DNA from: Asterias amurensis
Taxonomy: Eukaryota; Echinodermata; Asteroidea; Forcipulatida; Asteriidae
Reading direction: 5' to 3'
Length of the DNA stretch: 64,000 bases
Assembly (NCBI RefSeq): GCF_032118995.1
Contig: NC_092665.1
Span: forward strand, 3,756,001-3,820,000
Both the position numbers and the translations under genes were made by a program. This document shows positions 44,351-54,861 of this stretch, piece by piece. Below the pieces are notes generated by a model. The model saw nothing but the letters and a program-made list of their open reading frames with translations, did no database searches and was not told where the DNA came from. Position 1 is the first letter of the stretch. Every line of letters starts with the position of its first letter.

Positions 44351-45005
44351 CAGCCCCTTAATATTAATCTGTCGGACATAAAACAAATTACAATACAATG
44401 TATTTGTAATTGGTTGAAATGGTTGAGCAATATTGTTGGTGTTTAGGAAACAATAGTTTGGGATTGGAAATAGTATTGTAAAGACAGATTGATAGTGAAG
44501 AATGGTTATTGCATTACTACTTTTAGTTGTTTTTTGTTAGACATCTCGACAGAATTCTTTAATTAACGTGGACAAAACAAGTTAATTAAATACAATAATC
44601 ATACATTGGAATCTGAATGAATTATCGCGGATAACACAAAAATGCTACAATTGTTTTAATTTCCATTGTGGTCCTCATAGTCATTGTTGTAAGTATTGCA
44701 GTTAATCTCTATTTAGTCACCATACTTTTCCCCTTCTATTTTAATTACACAAGTATTTGGATATAATTTTCTGAACTTTGCATTTTCTTCAAACTAAAGA
44801 GGAAAAAAGTACTAAAACAAACTGTTCAGGATGAATAGTGTAATCAACTCAATTTAATCAAAAACACCTAGAAATTGATTTACCATACGGAATAAATCAC
44901 GATTTTAGGCTTTCAAAATAACTTTTAGAAAGCTATAAAACTTACCGGCTTGGCAGAAGCCAATCCAAGTAGTACAGTTATCATCAGTGTAAACCGAAAC
45001 ATCAT
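41975..45005 (-). CDS. secreted tandem-repeat protein, 44 units of 18 aa (novel)
   Basis: Two exons on the minus strand: 45005-44946 and 44368-41975, 817 aa. Exon 1 codes MMFRFTLMITVLLGLASA-KP, a textbook signal peptide with a hydrophobic core and an A-x-A cleavage site, then a consensus donor (CCG then GTAAGT). The 577-bp intron ends TTTGTTTTATGTCCGACAG; phase 0 is kept. Exon 2 codes INIKGLLA, then 43 full and one 15-residue copy of VPTALPLESKTGPDFELK, then TAG. I see only three residue changes among the 44 units (Ser to Asn twice, Asp to Val once), while most nucleotide differences are silent in this frame. The mature protein is ~85 kDa, Pro/Leu/Glu/Lys rich, slightly acidic, without Cys, Trp or Tyr, and with no dibasic sites, so not an obvious neuropeptide precursor. 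I recognise no family. A structural, adhesive, mucous or coelomic protein is possible; the function is unknown. Confidence 0.75.
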
Positions 45006-45157
45006 TCTTGCTAAGCAATTCTCTCCCAAAACTTAAAAATTAAAAATCGGTTTTTACGCCGAGCTGGCTTTCCCAAGAACCTAATGGATGTGTCAAAGTT
45101 GGTAAATTTCACATCCAAGTAGAATGACCAATTATAAAATGTATGATAGTCTGTTCT

Positions 45158-45172
45158 TCATGCGTTTATATA
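45158..45172 (-). promoter_or_regulatory. TATA box for the repeat-protein gene
   Basis: On the minus strand GAATAAGCTATATAAACGC lies ~160 bp upstream of the signal-peptide ATG. A start of transcription about 30 bp downstream would give a ~120-nt leader. TATA promoters are common on strongly expressed tissue-specific genes; the assignment is inferred from position. Confidence 0.5.
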
Positions 45173-45777
45173 GCTTATTCACATGAAGCAGCTATTGACA
45201 CGTTGGACTTGGTATGTGCTCCGCTTCGATGTATAAACGTCTTGTGAAGAGTCCAGGTGATTAGTTTGGCTTTCGAGACCTACCAGTATAATTTCCAAAA
45301 TAAATTGTTTTAGGTTATAAGAGGGCCTTCCTTTATAATTACATGTACTTATCCATATTGCTGGTAGCTCGCAATAAAGATAATATTTATTATTTAATTG
45401 TTAATACAAAATTAATTTATTTTCGCAGGACTTTTGTCGAATCAGTTTAATGATGATGTATAATGGTGGATTATGCCGTCACTTTGACGTCACTTTGACG
45501 GATGAGTGTTCAGCAAAAACAACTGTGTTAGCTATTATGCCTAAGGTTGCTGCTCAGGAGGGATGTTATGCCAATTCTTGATTTTTAGATTTTCAAGTTG
45601 CAAATAGTTATATGTAAGTGAAGCCACTATTGGGTGGTGGAATTGAGACAATAGCTTTACGAGAACAATGTTTTTGACAAGTTGATTGTCAATCTAGACT
45701 CAGGGGCAGAAGGGCTCTGCACTTAACAAAAATTGCCGTAAGTGCACAAGTACAAATGCAAATGTCAATTTGTTTAA

Positions 45778-46164
45778 AGGAACACGTTGCCTTGGATTGG
45801 TCGAGTTGGTCTTTGAAAAGCGTTTGTAACCGTTTTTTTTTATAAAATGAATATGATTAGAAAGATGTTGTAAAAGTAGAATACAATGATCCTCACAAAC
45901 ATGCCTCGAAATTGCACGGTTTTCCCTTTTACCTCGTCGACTAACACGGTCGGCCATTTTATGGGAGTCAAATTTTTGACTCCCATAAATGGCCGACCGT
46001 GTTAGTTCGCACAGTATTTGGAAAACCACGCAACTTCGAAGCAAACTTGTGTGGATCATTGTATTCTACTTTTAAAACATCTTTCCAACCATATGCATTT
46101 TATAAAAAACGGTTACAAACGCTTTTTATAGACCAACTCGTCCGATCCAAGGCAACGTGTTCCT
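45778..46164. mobile_element. fold-back MITE family M3, copy 3
   Basis: AGGAACACGTTGCCTTGGAT ... CCAAGGCAACGTGTTCCT, 387 bp, flanked by TTAA at 45774-45777 and 46165-46168. It keeps long arms with the central GACTCCCATAAATGG. Confidence 0.85.
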
Positions 46165-47323
46165 TTAAATGAGTACAGAACCTCAGTTACTATAGATATG
46201 GGTCTAGATATGGGTCTAGGATCGAGAGTGCATTTTGTAATGTATATGACTTGTTGAAAAACTGCTTAGCACAATGGGAAACTTTACACTATCTGCCATT
46301 CACCAAGAGAGGGCGCTCTTCACCAGGTAATGTCAACAACTTGGGAATAGGAGATCAGGAGCATGAGTGACGGTCACTGACAGCAAATACCATGTGTTTT
46401 GCGTGTTTTTGATTTTGTATTTTGATTTAGCCAAACTTTATTTTGTTTTTCATAACACAATGCCAGCATAAACCGCACTGTTCTGGAACAGGACGTACTG
46501 GACACGAGTTCCCCTATGATAACAAGCGTAGTTTATGAGGTTTTGGGAGTGTTTCTTCTAGGGTAATTAGCAAAAATTCCAAAATGCTGACCTACAAAAA
46601 AATTGAGAAGAAATCTGAAGTTTAGTGTATGACAATGTATCTGATTTAGTTTTCAAGAGGCTGAGAGACTTCTAAATATTTTTTGAGTATTTTTGAATTT
46701 TTAGCATTTACCATTGTTTGGTATAGGAGTTGTGCACCCTTACCTGGTAGGTCTGCTGCCCTCTAGTGGCAGAGCTTTCGAAAAGTCTCCCATTAAAAGA
46801 AATGTCTAACTAAGCAAAAATGAGCAGATGGGTTACAACAATACATTGTAGTTTGGTCGGTAACCCAAGCATATTCTGGTGTAAGCATAAGAGCTGAGAG
46901 CATGGAGAGTAGGGCCCACACCAGACTGACTGACGAAGCTGACTTTGGACTTGCTTGCTTTAGGGTCGCTTATTAAAAGAGTTGGTAATTAAATTTTACA
47001 TGAATGAATAAAAAAGTATTTGAAAAAATGGAGAAAATACGAAAACTGAGACAGGGTTGCGTCATCAGTATTCTACTGCCCCATAAAACAAAACGTCAAA
47101 TCCACTCGGAGTGGATTGGACCAAGTTTTATGGAGCTACATTCTAGCTTTAAAAGCACTGCTGAGAGAAGACAAATTGGTTGGTAAGAGTTTTTCGCTCA
47201 TATTATTGGAGATCAAAAACAGTCTCTTTTATTTTCCTTCAATATTTGCCAGAAATAAAAATACCAACAGTGCGCTGCGGATTGGTGATGACGTGGTGCT
47301 GTATATGCAAATTACTAGTATTA

Positions 47324-47452
47324 GGCCGTGTCCGAAACGACGACTTCGGCTACAGCTACGTCTAGATCAGCGCGTCTACCAGTGTTGAAGAATAGGCAGA
47401 CGCGCGCGATCTAGCCGTAGCTGTAGCCGAAGTCGCCGTTTCGGACACGGCC
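47324..47452. mobile_element. 129-bp hairpin MITE family M5, copy 2
   Basis: GGCCGTGTCCGAAACGACGA ... TCGCCGTTTCGGACACGGCC with TA flanks; same length as 31596-31724 and nearly perfect pairing of arms. Confidence 0.8.
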
Positions 47453-48080
47453 TAACTTCCGATTAACTCCTGTGATTGGCCATTGCGTACACACCTCTTT
47501 CACACCCCTTAATTATTGAAACACTTGCAACCAATCATACTCAGTCATTTTTCATTATTTTCATTGCAAAGGCTATTCACTTTGTTTATTTTAAGCGGCT
47601 TTCATGAAGAAGAGGGTTTTATGTGTAAGTGTAAGTGTAAAAATTGCAAGCTAAACAAGTATTTTACTTCATATTTTGTGGAAGTTATTTCCCGTGTGTA
47701 GTGCGCCCTCTATCATAATTCTTTAACATAAAATATCAATTGGTGCAAGATATGTGAACAGATTTCCTATGGTACATGTACGAGTAGGATTCTACTCTAC
47801 TCTACTCACTACATAACTGGTACTCTTCACGTCGCTGTGTTAAACCAATGCAAAAATAACTGAGTACCAGCATACAGCATACACCATACATAATGTACAT
47901 TACATGTACATACACACTGCATGCTCTCGTCCGTCCGTCGTCGTCCACAGCTAGTTTTGACGCGGATTTGGTGATTTATGATGCCGATCCGAAACATTGA
48001 TGGACATCTTTTCTCGGTAAGAAGTTGATTTTGTGCACGGTGGTCTTAACTGGTCACTCTCAAATTGTTAAATGATCAAC

Positions 48081-48389
48081 GTCAATTATTTTATATCAGA
48101 TACTTAATTAAGAATAATCAATAAGACTTCCATTAAACATTATTATCAAATAACATGTTCATCCTACTCCTAAATCCTAGCCCGTCAATTATTTTATATC
48201 AGATACTTAATTAAGAATAATCAATAAGACTTCCATTAAACATTATTATCAAATAACATGTTCATCCTACTCCTAAATCCTAGCCCGTCAATTATTTTAT
48301 ATCAGATACTTAATTAAGAATAATCAATAAGACTTCCATTAAACATTATTATCAAATAACATGTTCATCCTACTCCTAAATCCTAGCCC
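48081..48389. repeat. three near-identical tandem copies of a 103-bp unit
   Basis: GTCAATTATTTTATATCAGA starts at 48081, 48184 and 48287, each copy ending CTAAATCCTAGCCC. I see almost no differences among the copies, so the expansion is recent. No coding frame of note. Confidence 0.9.
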
Positions 48390-48635
48390 CATATATGATA
48401 ATATCGATATGCCATAAACATGGCCCAATCCAGTGGATTTTTGGACCGATTTATTGGGCTAGGTCATCCCTTATTCTTATTCGTATTCTTTATTTGGCCA
48501 TTAAACAATAACAATATACAAACAGACAGTATGTAAAATAAATAATATAAAAACAAAAGTAAATACAAAGCAAGACAAACACTGTTTGAAACAGTACGGC
48601 ACAGGAAATTACAAAACAACCCTAATGTGATGGCC

Positions 48636-49374
48636 AGCCCCCGATTTCACGAAACTCATCACAAGTAGCGACGCATCGCAGGGTTTGCGAAGTGTCGCAG
48701 ACCTTAGACACCTCGCGGCTGCGACGAGTTCCACAATCCATTGCACCAAGCACGTCGTAAGTGCGACGAGTCGCAATACAAACTATTTTCATTCTTAATA
48801 AAAAACAACCTTTTGGACGAGGATTAACTGCTAAAGTTCTGCGGCTGTTTTATGTTATGTACAGCTTGGTCATGAAACAGTCGTGTATTATAGTTCATTC
48901 AATTTCAAGATGGCAGACACTCAACCATTTCGGACTAGTGTTTAGGTTTGGGTTGATTTGGTTGGTTTATAATTATTAATTGGTTGAGTTGTTTAAGTTT
49001 GTGTGTACTTTGTTATGCGTGTGTTTGTTTTCTTTTACCCGTCCTTTTATTTTTTTTGGGGGGGGGAAGGTAAATTTCCATTTGTTGTCTAGTGTCTTCC
49101 CGATTGGTTCACGGAAGTTACGTGTGGTAATTGTTATGTCCTTTCATGCATTTTTTGCGTAAACAAATGAAACATAGCATTCTTACAACGACCCTATGGG
49201 TAGTCGTAACTTACAACGTGTTCTTCCTTGTTGTCAAGGAACTTACGATGTATCCAATGCATCATAACTTTGATGAAACGACTTGCAACTTGATGAAACA
49301 ACTTACGACGTGTAACCGGTCGCAACTTGAACTTGAACTTGCAACGCGTCGCAGCGCGTGGTGAAATCGGGACA
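48636..49374. mobile_element. large inverted-repeat element, ~740 bp, non-autonomous
   Basis: The left end CCCCGATTTCACGAAACTC and CG-rich words (GCGACGCATCGCAGG, TGCGACGAGTCGCAA) are mirrored on the right by CAACGCGTCGCAGCGCG and GGTGAAATCGGG. The interior is AT-rich with no transposase frame. Family unknown. Confidence 0.5.
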
Positions 49375-50503
49375 GGATCAACAAAAGTATAATTAAACAC
49401 TCTGTAGCTCGAACTCCTGTTAATCCACTCACATAGGGAGGCAAACTCACTATATTATATATTCTCTTATGAAAAATAAAAACAATTAAAAGTAAATATA
49501 AATAATCTGTATACACAAAGCACAACTTGAAACAACAAAACCAAAAACAAACACCGGAAATTAGACAAGCAAATAAATAAATAAATAACCAAATTGTTAA
49601 TTAAAAGTGTAAACAAAAAGTAACAATAAGTAAATGAATAAATAGTTGGAAAGGTACATGTAACAAGAAATATAGCAACAAACAATCAAAATATTGATGG
49701 ATAAACAAAAAATAGGTCAATAAATAAACAGACAAATCGATAAAATAACAATGCAAGCAACGAAAAGTTAATCAAACTAACTCCTTTTCCAACATACATA
49801 CCTTTACATCAATAAAAGGATGATTAAATATCAATAAAACAACCGATCAATTAATAAACAAATAATCAATAAACCAGAAATTAGATAAGCAAATAAATAG
49901 TTAGATTAATAAATAACAAAAATATTGATATTTTATTTCTGCGTTACATGCACTCATCCGTCTATCTATCCACTCATTCATTCATTCGACCACATTTTTC
50001 CTTTATTATATCCAACTGCAGGTATAAATGTAGAAATCAACCTTCAAGCAGTACTGGACTACCATGAAATAATGCAACTACTCCTCCGCCCCACTAGCCT
50101 TTTGTCAAGGCCTTCGTGGCTTAGACACTAGTTTGGTAGAGCCGTGATTCGAAGCGCCTGGAGGGGGATATTTGCAGGCTGGTCAAACCTTCCAGTCATT
50201 TTGAATGCGGATCTATGAAGCAATGAAGGCTACAGTCCCCCTGGTGGTACACAAGAGTATCAGACCAGTTGTCAGTAAAAGTTCTCATGCACACTGCATA
50301 GTCTCTACAGCTTTTAAATATTGTGGGACAGAAACCTCATTTCATATTTGGGGAAAACAGCAAAAGTATACAAAAATCACATACCCATGTCAAAATGTTA
50401 CTTTCGACATGAATACTACAAAATACAGTATGTTCAAGTTGCAGTTAATGTTAAAAAATGTTGTACTTATGTAAAACGCGTTTAGAAAACTCAATCATAT
50501 TAT

Positions 50504-50570
50504 GCGCCTTGAACACCCAGCAGGGATGATATGTGCGCATTTTAAGTCTTATTATTACTATTATTATTAT
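50504..50570 (+). repeat. LINE 3' tail
   Basis: GCGCCTTGAACACCCAGCAG ... GTGCGCATTTTAAGTCTT then ATT repeats, matching the tail of the LINE fragment at 28480-28805. An M1 element follows at once. Confidence 0.6.
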
Positions 50571-50574
50571 TTAA

Positions 50575-50800
50575 AGGCAGTGGACACTATTGGATAATTA
50601 CTCAAAATAATTATTAGCATAAAACCTTTCTTGGTGGCGAGTAATGGGGAGAGGTTGATAGTATAAAACATTGTGAGAAACGGCTTCCTCTGAATGTGCC
50701 TTAGTTTTTGAGAAAAAAAGGTTTGTTATTTTATGCGTATGTTGAGATACACCAACTGTGAAGGCTAGTCTTTGACAATTACCAATAGTCTCCACTGCCT
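50575..50800. mobile_element. MITE family M1, internally shortened
   Basis: Both ends are intact (AGGCAGTGGACACTATTGG and TCTCCACTGCCT) with TTAA flanks, but most of the central palindrome is missing. Confidence 0.75.
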
Positions 50801-50965
50801 TTAAATAACAATAGTCCATTATACTATAATGCATGTTACATGAAACAGTTTCCTAGCTACTACTAGACCATTTTTATATTATTTGGATGTTGATATCAAT
50901 GACCAAATGTCATGGTTGAAAATAATAATAATAAAGCATGCAAAAACATTCAATGTAACTTTTAA

Positions 50966-51289
50966 AGGCACTGGACACCTTTGGTTACCAGTCTTCTCAC
51001 TTGGTGTATGTCAACATAATGCACACAAAAACAAACCTGTGAAAATTTGAACTCAATCGGTCGTTGAAGTTGCGAGAGTATAATGGAGGAAAAAACACCC
51101 TTGTTGCTCAAGTTATGTGCTTTCAGATGCAAAATTCGAGCTTGAAGTCAATCAAATATTTGAGTGAGAAATTTTTGTTCTTCTCACAAACTACGTTTAT
51201 CAGAGGGAGCCATTTCTCACAATGTTTTATACTATCAACAGCTCACCATTACCTGTTACCAAGTTAATTACCAATAGTGTTCAGTGCCT
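50966..51289. mobile_element. MITE family M1, diverged subfamily
   Basis: Starts AGGCACTGGACACCTTTGG, ends CCAATAGTGTTCAGTGCCT, TTAA on both sides. Interior related to, but clearly different from, the 61217 copy, so M1 has at least two subfamilies here. Confidence 0.75.
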
Positions 51290-52936
51290 TTAATAAGGGA
51301 ATAAAAAGGTAGCGACAGGTTGTTACATGTGATCGGCTTGGTTGAGGGTATTGAGCGCATGGCAATGACCCTGCAAGGTTTAAACGGACATTTAAGAATG
51401 AGTCACTACTTTTTTATTCGGAATCATAAATGCCCTTTTGTTTTAAACATTACAAAAATACAATTACATGTACAGACACTTTGACCGTTTAAAATTTGAG
51501 TTTTGAAATATTTTTTTCAAAACCTTTGTGGAGAGTCTGTTGTGCGTGGGTGTGTGTACGCGCGCAAGCTTAGAAATAGATTACGTGCACGCACTTAGAA
51601 GTAGATTAAGGGCTGTTTCTAATAGCTAGTATGAATTGCATTTTGCGTGATAATCTTGTGCAGAGGCCAGCCAGTTAAAAACACTGGTCATTATCAACCA
51701 TTTAAACACCCCCACGTGACGCGCTCTCCACCAATAGGAGTAGAGAAACTGTCTGGGGTATTTATGAATGCTTTTTAAATCTCTATTCCATACAATGCTT
51801 TTCATAGTGTCATTGTGTTATTAACATCTCAAAATCTTTATATGCCTCTCTAGTAGAAAGTAATTGGTGACAGAAACCTGCATTATGTGACATTCAAGAG
51901 ATGTGCCCTGTAATCCTGCAGTGAACATGTGAATGACACATGGCAGGAGATTTAAGTTTGTAGCAAGTGATGGTCTTTTGCCATTGTTCAACAGTGGCTG
52001 TCAATCTTTAGCTTCCATGGAATTGCAACAAAATGTTGTTAAACACACTTGCTTGGCAAACAAATTACTTCTCACAAACTGTTGTTTAAAATGTTCAATA
52101 CATTTTCACACAAAAACGGTTTTTGGGATACATAACTTTGAGTGAGCAATGAATGCTCACCCATAATAGGACCTTGGTCAGACAATTTTCTCACAAGAAA
52201 AAGGTTTCAAAACAATTTCAAAGTTGGAAGCACTTTCTATTATTATGACAGATTTCTGCTAAATGCATAGAGCTATATATATTGATGTAACTAGAGTGCT
52301 AACACCCCATTTATACACGCAATAAAGTTTTGAAGCCGTGTGGGCGCATCAAATGTTCATGTACAAACGAATACAAAAAAGCTTGATAATTTGTACGGCA
52401 ATTGTACGGCTATTTGCATGATAGTGCATTTGTTATTTTCTATGTGTCATCGAACCAAAAGATGCAGCAAATGTAAACGCACAATCTGCTGATGAGTGTC
52501 CAAACTGCGAGCGTCATTTGCGTCATGTTTAAAAGGCATGTATACTATTTTAAGTTTTCGTAGTGCAGACAGATGTAATGGGCAGTTGCGAAGGAAAGCA
52601 CACACGGCGAATAAAAAAAAAAAAGCGTCAATGTGAATTAAAATCATGTCATAGTCATGCAACACATCAAACATGTCTGTTCCCAGGGTGGCTTCAAAAC
52701 ACAGAGCAAGTTAGCGCTATATAAATGTAGATTATTATTATTCAATATGTATAGCTCTATGGTTAAACGCAACCTTAAAATTTGTTTTTTATGTGATTAT
52801 TTGACATTAATATGTGGAACTCAGTTTTGTAATTGCGATGGATTTTTTCAATAAACCTGTTTTATATTAAATTGAGTTAATTTTGTCAACTTTAATTTGC
52901 ATTGCATTGATTAAGGTTCTTCCTCTTTAATGCGTT

Positions 52937-54430
52937 ATTCTGGCCCTATGGTTTAGCATTGAGTAGGATTCTGGCCCTATGCTTTAGCATTGAGTAGGAT
53001 TCTGGCCCTATGCTTTAGCATTGAGTAGGATTCTGGCCCTATGCTTTAGCACTGTGTAGGATTCTGGCCCTATGCTTAACCATTGAGTAGGATTCTGTCC
53101 CTATGCTTTAGCATTGAGTAGGATTCTGGCCCTATGCTTTAGCATTGAGTAGGATTCTGTCCCTATGCTTAAGCATTGAGTAGGATTCTGTCCCTATGCT
53201 TTAGCATTGAGTAGGATTCTGGCCCTATGCTTTAGCATTGAGTAGGATTCTGGCCCTATGCTTCAGCATTGAGTAGGATTCTGGCCCTATGCTTTAGCAC
53301 TGTGTAGGATTCTGTCCCTATGCTTAAGCATTGAGTAGGATTCTGGCCCTATGCTTTAGCATTGAGTAGGATTCTGGCCCTATGCTTTAGCATTGAGTAG
53401 GATTCTGGCCCTATGCTTTAGCATTGAGTAGGATTCTGTCCCTATGCTTAAGCATTGAGTAGGATTCTGTCCCTATGCATTAGCATTGAGTAGGATTCTG
53501 GCCCTATGCTTTAGCATTGAGTAGGATTCTGGCCCTATGCTTTAGCATTGAGTAGGATTCTGTCCCTATGCTTAAGCATTGAGTAGGATTCTGTCCCTAT
53601 GCATTAGCATTGAGTAGGATTCTGTCCCTATGCTTAAGCATTGAGTAGGATTCTGTCCCTATGCTTTAGCATTGAGTAGGATTCTGGCCCTATGCTTTAG
53701 CATTGAGTAGGATTCTGGCCCTATGCTTCAGCATTGAGTAGGATTCTGGCCCTATGCTTTAGCATTGAGTAGGATTCTGGCCCTATGCTTTAGCATTGAG
53801 TAGGATTCTGGCCCTATGCTTCAGCATTGAGTAGGATTCTGGCCCTATGCTTTAGCATTGAGTAGGATTCTGGCCCTATGCTTTAGCATTGAGTAGGATT
53901 CTGTCCCTATGCTTAAGCATTGAGTAGGATTCTGTCCCTATGCATTAGCATTGAGTAGGATTCTGTCCCTATGCTTAAGCATTGAGTAGGATTCTGTCCC
54001 TATGCTTTAGCATTGAGTAGGATTCTGGCCCTATGCTTTAGCATTGAGTAGGATTCTGGCCCTATGCTTCAGCATTGAGTAGGATTCTGGCCCTATGCTT
54101 TAGCACTGTGTAGGATTCTGGCCCTATGCTTAAGCATTGAGTAGGATTCTGTCCCTATGCTTTAGCACTGTGTAGGATTCTGTCCCTATGCTTTAGCATT
54201 GAGTAGGATTCTGGCCCTATGCTTTAGCATTGAGTAGGATTCTGGCCCTATGCTTTAGCACTGTGTAGGATTCTGGCCCTATGCTTAAGCATTGAGTAGG
54301 ATTCTGTCCCTATGCTTCAGCACTGTGTAGGATTCTTCCCCTATGTTTCAGCATTGTGTAGGATTCTTCCCCTATGCTTTAGCACTGTGTAGATTCTGGC
54401 CCTATTGCTTTAACATTGTGTAGCATTCTC
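52937..54430. repeat. 31-bp minisatellite, about 48 units
   Basis: Unit ATTCTGGCCCTATGCTTTAG + CATTGAGTAGG. Variants: GGCCC or GTCCC; CTTTAGC, CTTAAGC, CTTCAGC or CATTAGC; ATTGAG or ACTGTG. Longer runs of variants recur in the same order, so blocks of units were copied. As 31 is not a multiple of three, no long frame exists and it is not coding. It ends ~430 bp before the ALDH4A1 ATG. Confidence 0.95.
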
Positions 54431-54861
54431 TGACACTTACGTCATAAAAACTCATGTTATTCTGCAAACACATTATAATGATCCATGATTAACAAGGCAG
54501 AGGGCGCCCTATCTAGCCCTCCGTTGGTTTTAGCAATCATTGGTTTTGTACAGTACTATATGGAGTAGAGCAGAAAGCACAGAGGTCAATGAGTAGTGTA
54601 GAATCCTACTTCGCCTGTGTGGTAAAATTTTTGTTAACATATCTTGCAGGGTATATAAAATATAACAATTATAGTCGGATACCCCTTGTAGGTGAGAACA
54701 GTTCAAGATTATACTCAATCTTGAAGTCAGGGGAGTGCACTGTCACGCGATTTTGATCATACCACTCAAGTTTTACACGTCGTGCCCGCAAGTGAAGTTT
54801 CTACACACATTTTCAGCTATTTCTCATACTTGTGACGACCTGAATTCAGCGAACGTATAAA

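Larger units (their letters stand above)
46165..52936. other. gene-poor stretch, repeats only
   Basis: I find no supported coding exon in nearly 7 kb. It holds the M5 hairpin, the 103-bp triplicate, a large inverted-repeat element (48636-49374), AT-rich degenerate AAATAAAT-type sequence (49400-49930), a LINE tail (50504-50570) and two M1 copies. The remaining sequence is unique and AT-rich. Confidence 0.5.

Noticed and set aside
41819-44446. Long plus-strand frames (875, 806 and 795 codons) over the 54-bp array
   Set aside because: They are by-products of a stop-free unit whose length is a multiple of three. Unit differences change residues in these frames, and no signal peptide, promoter or splice structure joins them on the plus strand.
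53000-54400. Coding potential in the 31-bp array
   Set aside because: The unit length shifts frame at each repeat and stops occur in all frames.
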